This document shows, in pieces, positions 53,563 to 63,856 of a DNA stretch of 64,000 nt (positions are counted from its first letter, which is position 1; every line of letters begins with the position of its first letter). A program made the position numbers and the translations under genes. The stretch comes from Cyclobacteriaceae bacterium (GTDB lineage Bacteria > Bacteroidota > Bacteroidia > Cytophagales > Cyclobacteriaceae): the NCBI GenBank assembly GCA_958296015.1, contig CATQIH010000002.1, positions 116,586 to 180,585 of the forward strand, read 5' to 3'. The notes beneath the pieces were generated by a model that saw nothing but the letters and a program-made list of their open reading frames with translations, was not told where the DNA came from and made no database searches.

Positions 53563-54723
53563 TTACGATAGCTCTTCCAGGTCTACCCAGCATCGTTTTG
53601 CCCAGCTTTCCAGACCTTTTTCGGCCAGTTGTACGCCTTTGGCTCCTTCCAGTAGGGTATAAGGAAAAGGTTCGTCTTTCACCACATGGCGCAAAAACAT
53701 TTCCCACTGTACCTTGAAAGCATTATCATAAAACTCCTGTTCAGGCACTTTGGCCCAGCCTTCGTAAAAATCAATAGGTTGTTTGATATCAGGATTCCAC
53801 ACAGGCTTTGGCGTGTTTCCATAGTGCTGAATCCAGCAGTCGCGCAGGCCGGCTACGGCAGAGCCTTTGGTGCCGTCTACCTGCAGGGTCAGCAAATCGT
53901 CGCGGCGTACACGCACGGTCCAGGAGGAGTTGAATTGGGCAATGATGTTGTTTTCCAGTTCGAAGGTGGCATAAGCTGCATCGTCGGCAGTGGCCTGATA
54001 TGAGTTACCCTGTTCATCTATTCTTTTAGGAATATGTGTCGCACCCAGGCAGGACACGGATTTTACTTTGCCAAAAATGCCGTCCAGCACATAGCGCCAG
54101 TGGCAGAGCATGTCTACGATGATACCGCCGTCTTCTTCTTTTTTATAATTCCAGGAAGGGCGTTGCGCTGGAATAGTATCGCCTTCAAACACCCAGTAGC
54201 CAAACTCTCCCCGAACAGAAAGGATGTCACCAAAGAATCCATTCTGAATCAGCCGCTGGATTTTCATCAGACCCGGTAGAAAGAGTTTGTCCTGCACGAC
54301 CCCGTTTTTTACGCCATGTTCCTGACAGAAATGATATAGATCAAGGGCCGTTTTGGTGCTGGTAGCCGTTGGCTTCTCGCAATAGACATGCTTACCGGCT
54401 TTTGCGGCTTTTTTGACAGCATCTGCCCGCCTGCCAGTGGTTTGCGCATCAAAATAAATGGTGTAGTGCGGATCATTGATCACTTCATCCAGGTTGGTTG
54501 TGTATTTCTTGATGCCAGACATCTGGCAAAGCTTTTCCAGTTTTGCAGCGTTGCGACCCACCAGGATCGGGTCAGGCATAATGGTTTCGGTAGGACTCAA
54601 CTGTACGCCTCCCTGCCTGATAATCTCTACAATAGAGCGCATCAGGTGCTGGTTGGTGCCCATACGACCGGTAACGCCATTCATGATGATTCCTATGCTG
54701 TGTATCTTGATGTTTTGGTTCAT
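53563..54723 (-). CDS. Gfo/Idh/MocA family dehydrogenase, cytosolic
   Basis: ATG 54723 (MNQNIKIHSIGIIMNGVTGRMG) gives 386 residues; the frame continues 25 codons upstream but only as a Lys-rich tail. The Rossmann motif has IIMNGVTGRMGTNQH and the family EKP motif is in VYCEKPTATS. C-terminally, FGYWVFEGDTIPAQRPSWNYKKEEDGGIIVDMLCHWRYVLDG includes the catalytic-region His. It oxidises a sugar or its derivative with NAD(P). No Tat signal is present, unlike the paralogue at 6144. It lies between an isomerase and an SDR in the sugar cluster. Confidence 0.92.
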   Translation of the reverse strand: MNQNIKIHSIGIIMNGVTGRMGTNQHLMRSIVEIIRQGGVQLSPTETIMPDPILVGRNAAKLEKLCQMSGIKKYTTNLDEVINDPHYTIYFDAQTTGRRADAVKKAAKAGKHVYCEKPTATSTKTALDLYHFCQEHGVKNGVVQDKLFLPGLMKIQRLIQNGFFGDILSVRGEFGYWVFEGDTIPAQRPSWNYKKEEDGGIIVDMLCHWRYVLDGIFGKVKSVSCLGATHIPKRIDEQGNSYQATADDAAYATFELENNIIAQFNSSWTVRVRRDDLLTLQVDGTKGSAVAGLRDCWIQHYGNTPKPVWNPDIKQPIDFYEGWAKVPEQEFYDNAFKVQWEMFLRHVVKDEPFPYTLLEGAKGVQLAEKGLESWAKRCWVDLEELS

Positions 54724-54751
54724 AGTTGTTTGTATTCGTGATTTTGTTTGG

Positions 54752-55606
54752 TTAAGAGAAAGTGAGGTAAGCTTCTTTAATTTTTTCCAGAAATGCATCC
54801 TGCTCCATCTGCCAGAAGCGGTTGGAAAATATTTCTACCTCAGTGAATCCTGTAAAGCCTGCTGCTTCAACCCAACTTCGTATTTCCGGCACGTTGATAC
54901 AGCCTTCTCCCATCAGTCCCCTGTCGTTGAGCATGTCCAGGGTGGGTACGTTCCAGTCGCAAATGTGAAAAGCAAAAAGATGGTTGTTGCGTCCGCAGCG
55001 CATAATTTCTGATTGTAGATGATTGTCCCACCAAAGATGATATACATCTACCGCTACACCTACCCACGATGAACTGATGGCTTCCGCCATGTCATTGGCC
55101 TGGCCCAGCGTATTGATCGCAGAGCGGGTGTCGGCATACATAGGGTGCAGCGGCTCAATGGCAAGTTTAACCTGGTGTTCTTCCGCATAGGCAGCAAAGC
55201 CTCAATACCATCCTGAATCTGCTGGCGAGAAATAGCCAAAGGCTGCCCTGGCTCGGCACCACAAACCAGCACGATCATAGGCGCACCCAGTGCTGCCGCT
55301 TCATCAATGGCCTTTTTGTTTTCCTTCAAGAGCTGCCTGTCTTTTTTCGGCAGAGGTGGCAGGAAAAAAGCCTCCGCGACAGAGTGAAATGATTTGCAGT
55401 TGATGTTGCCGGAGCACATTACCGGTTTGCTGAATGTTTCGTTTTTCAAGGGCATCTCTCCAGACAGTGATGCCACGGACTCCGGCTTCTGCAAATTTCT
55501 CGGCGGCAGTTTCAATAGGCCAGGGTTTGGTGGTGATGGTGTGGATACAAAGTTTGGATAAGTCTTTCAATGGGGTGGTGTATGAGTAAGCGATTATTCC
55601 GTACAC
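54752..55606 (-). pseudogene. Sugar phosphate isomerase/epimerase (TIM barrel), two frameshifts
   Basis: Three successive frames encode one protein. They are KDLSKLCIHTITTKPWPIETAAEKFAEAG ... NVLRQHQLQIISLCRGGFFP, then KAIDEAAALGAPMIVLVCGAEPGQPLAISRQQIQDGI, then MYADTRSAINTLGQANDMAEA ... VDVYHLWWD ... FHICDWNVP ... VEIFS. This is the xylose-isomerase-like AP-endonuclease-2 fold. The frame changes fall near 55310-55340 and 55170-55210. A TTG near 55570 may stand where the original ATG was; the ATG at 55606 overlaps the hydrolase gene by 13 bp. It is in an operon-like run. Confidence 0.75.
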
Positions 55607-57008
55607 TTATAAAATGTATAATAAGGTTCTCCTTTTGCCAGTCTTTGCACATATAGTGCTGCTTCCAGAATATGATAGTCGCCCCACATGCTGGACTCTC
55701 CCTGTGGAATCTTGCTTCCTTCCGGTATGTAGTCCCAGCCATTAGGCCGATGATAGATAGAGTGCAGCAGAATGCCCTGATGGCTGTTGCTGGTACTCAG
55801 GTAAGGCTCTTCCAGCAAGGTATCCAGCACTGTAAGTCCGGCCTGAAAGTATCTTTTACCTTTCTCATCTTTGCCTTTGTGCTGCAAATAATGCCCTAGC
55901 CGGAGCAGGCCCTGTGCTGCGATGGCTGCTGCTGAGCTATCAATAGGCTCATAATCATTGTAGGGAACAGAGGGATTGTCCAGGTAATTGCCCAGCTTAT
56001 ACAGATTGGGTGCCCCGGTATCCCAGTAAGGAATGCCATCTATCGGCGTATGATCTATGTAAAAATCGCAGGTGGCTTGTGCAGCTTTCAGCATAAAACT
56101 GGTGATCTCATCGCGAGTGCCATAAACGCTGAGTTCGTCGTCGCTCAGGGTATCTATCAGCTCCAGTTCTTCAGGGAAGCCACACATGGCCCAGGCCAGT
56201 CCGCGTGTCCAGGTGGAAAAACCTGTATAGCCTTGTTGTGAATTGGGACATCGGTAGTTGCCATCCCTGGTATTGAAAATGCACTCGTGGGCTGTACGCC
56301 CCCAGGCATCATAGATATCGCGGCCTTCGCCATAAAACACCGAATAGTCAGCCGTGGCTTTCATGTGCTGGAGCGCACGTTTGAGCAGGTTGATCCTGAC
56401 ATCGTTTTCACTTTGCAGCGTGTGTCCAAGCTGATGTGAGACGACCAGTGCACGGCAGGAACGGATGGTATCTACAAAGAGCGACTGGGGGCCGTTGAAA
56501 GAGTGAATAAAGCCTCCGTTTTTTGATATTGGTCCAGCGGGTAGCCTGCACTGCACCCGACACTTTGAGGGCCAGTTCATAAAACTCCTGTTCCCAATCG
56601 TTTTGCTCGATTTTGCCTTCCTTCATCAGGCGAAGCAGGTTGCCATAGGTGCTGACGTTGTTGAAACCGTGGTCGTGTACACCAATATGGCTCACATGGG
56701 AAGCCATTGCCTGGCGTGTGTGTTTTCTGCCTATTCCAGAAACTGCTCATCGCCGGTAGCATCAAACTGCAACAGGGCAGAGCCGTACTGAAAACCCTGC
56801 GTCCCACTCTGTCCATCCCCGGGTCGTGTACTTACCTTTGACCGTAAAGACAGGCGAGCCTTTTGTGTGATCATAATTTTTTTCTATACCCAGGATCTTC
56901 TGCGCAGATAATTTCCCACAATCTGCTCAATTTGTTATTGAGATCGTTTGGTTTGATCGGACGGCGCGGCCGACCGTCGCCGAGCGGTTGTGTATTGATT
57001 TTCAGCAT
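55594..57008 (-). pseudogene. GH88/GH105 unsaturated glucuronyl hydrolase, at least four frameshifts
   Basis: From ATG 57008 (MLKINTQPLGDGRPRR...) the protein is read in pieces: KLSRLWEI; AQKILGIEKNYDHTKGSPVF ... RGWTEWDAG; FQYGSALLQFDATGDEQFLE; MASHVSHIGVHDHGFNNVSTYGNLL ... VQATRWTNIK; then NGGFIHSFNGPQSLFVDTIRS to YTFYKCTE. YDAWGRT, GYTGFSTWTRGLAWAMCGF and 'GIPYWDTGAPN' are typical of GH88 unsaturated uronyl hydrolases, which cleave the 4,5-unsaturated uronate left by polysaccharide lyases. Two breaks are in runs of T and A. There is no signal peptide, so it may act in the cytosol or periplasm. The reading is firm; the gene's status is not. Confidence 0.8.
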
Positions 57009-57157
57009 GATAAATTAGGTGAATGAGAATTTTCACCCAAAATAGAAAATAACCTGTGAAAGAAAAATATTTTTTTTTCTACCAGGTGAGTTTCTTACCA
57101 AAGCATATTTGTTTTGCTTAGGTGATTAGGGATAAAGACAGAGGAAATAGCGTAGGA

Positions 57158-57206
57158 CGTAAGTTTCTTATAGTTACAGAGATTCTATGTGGTACCTACT
57201 CTACAC
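57158..57206. repeat. Remnant similar to the 5' region at 50117-50165
   Basis: The stretch ACGTAAGTTTCTTATAGTTACAGAGATT... resembles the start-codon region of the outer-membrane gene at 50132 (about 75% over 48 bp, including ACCTACTCTA). In the minus direction the start codon here is ATA instead of ATG, so it is not a functional copy. It overlaps the end of the serine hydrolase gene. Confidence 0.4.
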
Positions 57207-58366
57207 GCATCTCAGCGGTATCTACAGTTTCACGGATGAGCTGCTGCATCTTGAGTTCTGATGAGATGGTCTCTTCCAGGACGCTGTTGGTGAAGATAAT
57301 TCCTAATCATATTTCGCTTACGATCTACCCATGGAAAGGTGCCAAAAGCCCCCGGCTGGCTGATTCTTTCTATTTCGTCGGTATCCGGATTCACCACATC
57401 CTGCCAGCTGCCAAAGCCATAATACACCAGTTTGGCATCGTAAGGATGGTAGGGTGGCGGGGTAGGATAGGGGACTCTCGACGCGCTGTGCTTTGCGTGT
57501 TTGCGGGGTAAAAAACACCTCTATTGCTTCCTCGCTCAGCACTCTTTTTTGGCCAAATACGCCATAGTCCAGGATCATTTGCAGAAAGTTGAGATAGTCT
57601 GCCGGTACGGTCTGCAAACCACCTGCAATGTATGCATTATCAGTATCCCCATAGCTGCTTACCTGCATAGCGCAAGGGTCAGCAATACGCTCTTTGAAGA
57701 GTATTGCCCAGCTTTTGCCGGTGACCAGTTCAGCAATACGTCCTACGATATGCATCCCTACACTGCTGTAATAAACGGTGGTACCGGTGTATATACCAGG
57801 GGCTGGGTTTCTGCCAGTTGCTCAGTTGCCTGTTGCAGCGTAATAGTCGTATTGGCGATCGGACAGCCATATTTGCCCGACAGGCATTCCTCAAAACCAG
57901 AGGTCATGGTAAAACATTGCCGATAGTGACCTGCCCTTTGTTTTTCAAGGTAAATACGGCAGATACTTGCCAATGGAATCATCCAACTGAATCAAACCAT
58001 CATCCACTAAGCTGAGGATAACGGCTGCGGATACCCACTTGGAACAAGAGGCTACCTGCATAGGTTGTTGCGTATCCAGAGTGCCAAAGGCATTTTCGTA
58101 GATAATTTTGCCCTTTTTTTGCAGTACAATGCTCATCCCATCGGTAAAGCGCTGCTGCACACTTGCCTGTTCAACATACTGTCTAATGCCGAAAAGTCAT
58201 AGGCAGGCAATTTGTACACATCGTCGTCCTGCTTATTACAGCTATATAATAAAGGCAACGCCAGAAGGCATATCATTAGATAATATGCAGGGTGTGGTGT
58301 TTTACTTGCTTTACCAGCTACACTGTAGCCATTGAGTGAAATTTTCTTTTTCTTCCGTACTTGCAT
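57201..58366 (-). pseudogene. Serine beta-lactamase-like lipoprotein, several frameshifts
   Basis: ATG 58366 begins a lipoprotein (PAYYLMICLLALPLLYSCNKQDD), then in shifted frames VQQRFTDGMSIVLQKKGKIIYENAFGTLD and MQVASCSKWVSAAVILSLVDDGLIQLDDS, with the SxxK motif S-C-S-K. Next come FTMTSGFEECLSG, the YYSSVGMHIVGRIAELVTGKSW box (Tyr of YxN-like), and AGGLQTVPADYLNFLQMILD. The end is restored as GIIFTNSVLEETISSELKM to TAG 57201-57203. This is the class C beta-lactamase/serine hydrolase fold. Breaks lie near 58150, 57975, 57760, about 57440 and 57310. Hydrolytic substrate unknown. Confidence 0.75.
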
Positions 58367-60030
58367 TGTCTTTCTGCTCGATTGTATATTGTTTAAAAAA
58401 GCTTCTTCCATCATTGACCAAATGGAAAGTATGGAGGTAGTGCTGCCTGAAAATCGTCAGATGCACTGCATCTTGCGTAGCCAGCAGCTCATCTATGCTA
58501 TCTGTCACTTTTCGCTGATCTACGGCAACAATCTCATCATGCAGGCGCAAACAAGCTGCTGCCACTGATCCGGGTTCTATGGCACTAACTACCATTTTGT
58601 TATCTGATATAGCAGTTTTGAAGCCAAATTTTCTTTCGCTGATGAAAGCCGAACCGGATTCTTTCAGTAGGTAGCCTACCGTATTCAGCAACTCCTGAAT
58701 TTTGGTCTCCAGGGGCACTTTGCCTTCAACAAACTGTTCAAAGTAATCGGGCAGGCGATTGCCTGATAGTTCACCAACCAGTTCCTTGAGATCATCCAGC
58801 GTATAACCTTTGGACACTTTTCCAAAGCGTTCCCACATACAACGCATAAAGGTGTCCAGCGATTGTTGGTTGCCGGTAACCTGCCTGAGCCATAGGTCAA
58901 GATCATGCTGACCAAAGCTCCTTTGACATAAATAGATACTTTTCTGTTGGGAATGCCCGGACCATAACCATCCAGCCACAGGTCGTAAGAGGATTCAACA
59001 GAGAGTGATTGAAGCGGCCAAAGTTTTCAAAATGGCGCTTGAAGAGCTTGTTCAGCTCCATAAAGTAGTCTCGTTTGGTGATCACGCCACTTCTAACCAG
59101 AAACAAATCGCCATAGTAAGTAGTTACGCCCTCGGCAATGAAGCCCGTAGGAAAATAGTTTTCTCGGCTGTAGTCGTAGGGCATCATTTCGGCAGGGCGG
59201 ATGCGGATAATGTTCCAGGTATGGAAAAGCTCATGAGAACTAATGCCCAGCAGGTCTTCGTAAGCGTTGGAACCTTCCAGCAACTGCTCTGCCGGACCAA
59301 GTGTGATGACGGTGGAGTTGAAATGTTCTACTCCGTGGTAGGCATGATAGGGAAGAAACTGATAGATAAAATGATATGCCTGACAGGGGAAAATCGCCCA
59401 TCATGGCTATCTGCTGTTCTGTGAAAGCTGCAAACCGGCTGGTGGTTTCTGCTGGCTGAGCCTACACGGCCCTGTATCCAGATATGGAACGTATGTTGTG
59501 CCACTTTGTAGGTCCAATGCGTAAGGTTTGCACTAGCTATCATCGGGCTTTCAGCCAGGTGATAAAAAACTGGGAGCTTCCAGCGTATGTGGTTCAACCT
59601 CGGGCAAGCCACAGGCTAATCCGGTAGTTTTCAGGAATGATTAATTGTACCCGGTGCGGTTCTTCCATGCGTGCCTCTACATACACCATGCAATTGACAA
59701 AGTTGACATACAATTGGTCATTGTCCAGCCAAGTGCTGCCCGCGTCCAGTGTGGCTGCATAGTAATTATATTTTACGATAAAGGTACTGATGCCTTCGGT
59801 GCTTACTTTCCAACGGTCTTTGGCTACTTTTACACAAGGAAGCGAATTGCCTGCTGTATCTTCTGCGCTGAAGTGCTGGATATTTTGGCAAAGTTGCTGA
59901 GTTCATATCTTCCTGGCCGCCAGGTAGGTAGCTGTAGGTAGGTTTCCGGTTGCCGGATGTCGTGTACGGTGAGAGAAATATCGATAAACTGCTGGTGCGG
60001 ATGTTGGTAAGACAGCGTATAGCGTATCAT
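58311..60030 (-). pseudogene. M61 glycyl aminopeptidase-like metalloprotease with PDZ domain, several frameshifts
   Basis: The N-terminus MIRYTLSYQHPHQQFIDISLTV and QLPTWRPGRYELSNFAKI is the M61 N-terminal domain. After shifts, SSHELFHTWNIIRIRPAEMMPYDYS carries the H-E-x-x-H zinc site, and IAEGVTTYYGDLFLVRSG the third-ligand Glu. The C-terminal PDZ (residues near 'FGFKTAISDNKMVVSAIEPGSVAAACLRLHDEIVAV') is intact in the frame from 58979 to 58311. Its stop lies 56 bp inside the serine hydrolase gene. Frames break around 59830-59860, 59600, 59290-59400 and 58920. M61 enzymes cleave acidic-peptide or glycine N-termini. Confidence 0.75.
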
Positions 60031-60056
60031 GCATTAAAATTTGATTACTGCTCTGG

Positions 60057-60091
60057 TTTGTAGCTTAAACACGCAATATCTGCTACTTTTG
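60057..60091 (+). promoter_or_regulatory. Candidate Bacteroidetes promoter of the small membrane gene
   Basis: TTTG (60057-60060) and TACTTTTG (60084-60091) match -33 TTTG and -7 TAnnTTTG, but the spacer of 23 bp is a little long. The gene starts at 60136. Confidence 0.4.
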
Positions 60092-60135
60092 TTCCAAATT
60101 GCTGATGCTTTCCATTTCTGCCACTATTTTATCTT

Positions 60136-60576
60136 ATGATGATCATTTCAAAACCAAAACTATCTACACTGTTTTCTTTGGGTGCTTTTCTGGTGCTTGC
60201 CTATGGTCTGGCGACCTATCTTTTTATTCAGGTGGCAAGGGGAATGGCTACTTCCTGGATGGTGATCGGCCTGGGCGTGAGTGCTGGGGTAGCAGTGGCT
60301 GTAACCATCAAGACGATTACCGGCTATCAGCAGTTATTTGTTAGTAAAAATAAAATAGAAGTGATGCGAATCTTTGGACTAGGCAAACGTACGCGTTATT
60401 TCAAAGACCTTACTTTCTGGAAAGAAACGTCTGTCAAAACTTTTTCAGGACAATTCAAAGAGCTGGATATTTGTTTTCAAGACAACAAGCATGTCAAACT
60501 TACGCTCCAGGAAAACAGTAATTATGATAAGGTGCATAATTTTATGCTCAGAAGTTACAAGCGTAAGATGCAATGA
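60136..60576 (+). CDS. Two-helix membrane protein with PH-like domain (hypothetical)
   Basis: This 146-residue protein has two membrane helices (FSLGAFLVLAYGLATYLFIQV and WMVIGLGVSAGVAVAVTIKTI). A soluble part follows with QQLFVSKNKIEVMRIFGLGKRTRYFKDLTFWKETSVKTFSGQFKELDICF that looks like a bacterial PH-like (bPH/YcxB) strand-rich fold. Function unknown. It is the only intact gene on the plus strand in this part of the window. Confidence 0.7.
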   Translation: MMIISKPKLSTLFSLGAFLVLAYGLATYLFIQVARGMATSWMVIGLGVSAGVAVAVTIKTITGYQQLFVSKNKIEVMRIFGLGKRTRYFKDLTFWKETSVKTFSGQFKELDICFQDNKHVKLTLQENSNYDKVHNFMLRSYKRKMQ

Positions 60577-60597
60577 ATTAAAAGGGACAAAAACAAA

Positions 60598-60626
60598 TCA
60601 GCCTCAAAGATTTTCTCTGAGGCTGA
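60598..60626. terminator. Hairpin between convergent genes
   Basis: TCAGCCTCA (60598-60606) pairs with TGAGGCTGA (60618-60626) around an 11-base loop. It lies between the convergent genes ending at 60576 and 60661. Weak T-runs make termination uncertain. Confidence 0.6.
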
Positions 60627-60660
60627 ATTATATAAAGTAGTATCCCCTTACTTTACCAAA

Positions 60661-60985
60661 TTAATGCTCATTAATAATGGTATTTCCTAATTCATCAAAC
60701 CTAATGGCTTCTTCCGAATTTTCACTAGAAATAACAATTTCGTATGTAATTGTCTGATCGTCCTCTTTTTCTTCCAGTATTCTGTTAATTTGCCATGCTG
60801 AATATTTAGTATCATGAAAGTTGTTTTGTACTACCTGCGGAAGTTCGTCGAAATCTATTCTTTTTTTGCTGGCCTGTGCCAGCACAGGTTCTTCAAAAAA
60901 AGAATCTCTCACGGGGTCAAAATTTTGTGCTTCAGCAATGAGGGCAGAAAAAAGACAGAAAAGGTAAAGAGTACAATTTTTTTCA
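60661..60985 (-). pseudogene. Small secreted protein, frameshift in a T-run
   Basis: ATG 60985 starts MKKIVLFTFSVFF, then the frame is lost in a run of six T near 60950-60957; adding one T restores SALIAEAQNFDPVRDSFFEEP and continues to the stop at 60661. Cleavage after AEAQ would give a mature protein of about 90 residues with FDELPQVVQNNFHDTKYSAWQINRIL and TITYEIVISSENSEEAIRFDELGN, resembling a PepSY-like/putative beta-lactamase-inhibitor-like fold. The missing T is the clearest homopolymer indel in the window. Confidence 0.7.
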
Positions 60986-61325
60986 TTTTCAATAAAATTA
61001 AAAGGCAGTGTATGGTTGTTTTAAAGGAGCAATGCTGCTTGTTTGATGCTTATATTACATACATGCGATAAGAAATAGTATGCCAAAAGCGAAAGATGTA
61101 TTGTTAAGTCGCTGGCGGACTATATTAGGCACTTATTAAAATAAAGGCAGAAATTATATGTGAAGTAATTTTCCCAATGTGTGGAAAAGTTACACGACTT
61201 GACATAACATTACCTGAATGTTAGCCAGAAGGATGCCTTTTTGTTTGGAATGGATTTTATATATAAGTACAGTAAGTATTAATCATACCTAAAGCTATTT
61301 ATTTTGAATAGAACCAATCGCACCA
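60986..61325. other. Intergenic region upstream of the histidine kinase
   Basis: The 340-bp divergent spacer is AT-rich. It should hold promoters for the small secreted protein (minus) and the kinase (plus). No gene, RNA or repeat is seen. Confidence 0.5.
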
Positions 61326-63824
61326 GTGCCATTAAAAGCGAAAGTAATTGTGGGCTTTGGCCTGGTGCTGATCGCTTTTATGGCGGCCTCTTATTTTTCC
61401 TATGTAAGCTTCAATAAACTGCTTGCGGCAGTAGAGGTGATCTCCCAGCCAACAAGCCGCTTTTGCAGATAGACAGTATCCTGGTCACAATTACCAAAAC
61501 TGAGAATACCTTGCAGGAATATACAGTTTCCAAGTCTAATGAGAAACTAAAACGATACTACAGGCAGGTAGATTCTATTGGTACTCAAATCACAGAATTA
61601 CAATACGATACCGAGTTTAAAGGAGATGAAGCACTGGACTCTGTACTTACGCTGTTGAATGCCAGGCTGGGTCAATTTTAAAGAGTTTATTGATATTAAA
61701 AAAAAGCAGGACAACTTTGATCTCTATGGCAAAACACTGGGCGAACTGGAGGAACAGATTCAGATTAGCAAGCATCAGGATACTAAAAAGGACAGCGTTA
61801 CACTGCAGCAGAAGACGAAGAAAAACGTGGTATACTAAGTAGGATTCTACAAGAAAAAAAATCCGGTTTCCGAAGAAATCAAAGGAGCTTTGACGGATGC
61901 GGATTCTGTATTAAATCTCAATGCCGATTCTGTTAAACGAATACTCAATAATGTAAGAAGGAGACAGGCTTCGCTTCAGCGCAAACTAAGCGAGCAGGAG
62001 TTGGCCTATCTGTCTACCAACTCCGAAGTAATGGATAATATTTACCAGCTGATCAGGCAGATCAAGCACGAAAGGCAGCTTAATTCAGAAGATAGAACGC
62101 AAAAAGCCAAAGCCACCCTGGAAGATTCTCTTTCCCGGATAGAATGATCCTGGCGGCTGTGCTGATCATCACAGCGGTGATCATATACCTTATTTTTGCC
62201 GATATTACCCGAAGCGACTATTATCGCAAAAAGCTCCAGCTCGCCAAGGTAGAGGCAGAGCGGCTTGCCAGGGTCAAGGAAGATTTTTTGGCTAACATGA
62301 GCCATGAGATACGCACACCCCTCACGGCCATTCTGGGTTTTACCAAACAACTCAAAGAAACGCCAATGGACCATCAGCAGACAGAGTATATCCAGGCTGT
62401 AGCATAATTCCTCCGAGCATTTGCTTTCGCTGGTCAACGATATTCTTGATTTTTCTAAGATTGAGGCAGGTGAGTTAAAATTTGAAAGGTCGCCATTTGA
62501 TATTGTCAAAATTGTGGAGCAGGTGCGTACCGACCTGCTGCCGCAGGCACAGAAAAAGTCACTGTCGCTGCATTATACCGCAGAGGGCGAAGAACTGCGG
62601 TTTGTACAGGGCGATTCTTTCCGGCTCAAACAGGTATTGTACAACCTGATCTTCAATGCCATTAAATTTACAGAAGAAGGAAGTATCTCGGTGCATTGTC
62701 TGCTGGAGCCAGTCAACAAGCATATCACCAAAGCCTGCATTTCTGTGCAAGATACCGGCATTGGTATTCCGGTCAGCAAAATGAAAGAAATTTTCGGTGC
62801 TTTCAGCCAGACTGATGCTTCCAATACCCGGAAATACGGAGGCACTGGCCTGGGTCTTACCATCAGCAAGAAACTGGTGGAAGCCCAGGGCGGAAGAATC
62901 AATGTCAGCAGCAAGGAAGGAAGAGGTTCTGAGTTTGAAGTGATCCTTGCCTTTGATAAGGCTAGCCCCAAAGCTGTGGAAACAGAAGTGAAACTGCTTC
63001 CCAAACACACCGAAAATTTTGCCGGGCAAAAGGTACTGGTCATTGACGACGATAAGCTCAATACCCGGCTGGTAGAGATCATTCTTCATAAGTGGGGCAT
63101 TGAGCCGGTGCTGGCAAATTCTGGCAAAGAGGGTCTGGCGCAATATGAAAAACAACAGGTTGATCTGATCTTATGCGATTTACAGATGCCCGAAATGGAT
63201 GCAGAGACGTATTACGCAGCGTAAAGGCGATGGAGAAAAAATCGAGAAAATCCACGCCATTTATTGCTTTTACGGCACGTATCCTCAAAGACGAGTGGCA
63301 TCATTACCAGGCATTGGGCATGGGACGATTACTTGCTTAAACCTTTCAGTGAAGATGAAATGTATTATTTGTTTGGCAAGTATTTTAGCAAAAAAGCGGC
63401 TCCGAAAAAAATAACTCCTGCTACGCCGGATACCGCTGCCTCAGCTCCACCAGCCCAGGAAGGTATTAGTATCTCTTTGAAAAACATTCGCATGTTCACT
63501 GGAGATGACGATGAGGCACTGATGGGTTATCTGGAAAGTTTTTCGGCGGTCAACAAAGCAAGCCTAGAGAAACTGGAAGAAACGCTGGAATCGCACAATG
63601 TGCAGGACGTGTCGTTTTATGCGCACAAAATGTTTCCGGGAGTGCAGCAGCTAGAAGTGAAAAGCCTGGCGGCTCGCTTGCGAAAACTTGAGTCGCTTGC
63701 TACACCAGGAGCTGCTTGGGACCAGCCAATGGAAACGCTGGTGCAGGAAACCATTCGCGATACACAAGGCATGTTGGTGACGGTGCAGCAGCAAATGGAG
63801 GAACTAGACCTGCTCAAATCGTGA
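61326..63824 (+). pseudogene. Hybrid histidine kinase (sensor-HisKA-HATPase-REC-HPt), at least five frameshifts
   Basis: GTG 61326 (VPLKAKVIVGFGLVLIAFMAA) starts an N-terminal membrane helix. A helical periplasmic sensor follows (QIDSILVTITKTENTLQEY; LTDADSVLNLNADSV), then a second helix ([20 protein letters not shown]). Next come HisKA with the H-box [13 protein letters not shown], HATPase_c with NLIFNAIKFT, DTGIGIP and GGTGLGLTIS, a REC domain (VLVIDDDKLNTRLVE; phospho-Asp in LILCDLQMPEMD) and an HPt-like domain (FYAHKMFPGVQQLEVKSLAA). The frame changes near 61450, 61680, 61835, 62145, 62405 and 63220. All domains are recognisable, so loss is recent or apparent. The nearby convergent NtrC-type gene may be its partner. 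Confidence 0.82.
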
Positions 63825-63856
63825 TAACAAATCAGCCTTGCGCTGATTTTGAGGTA

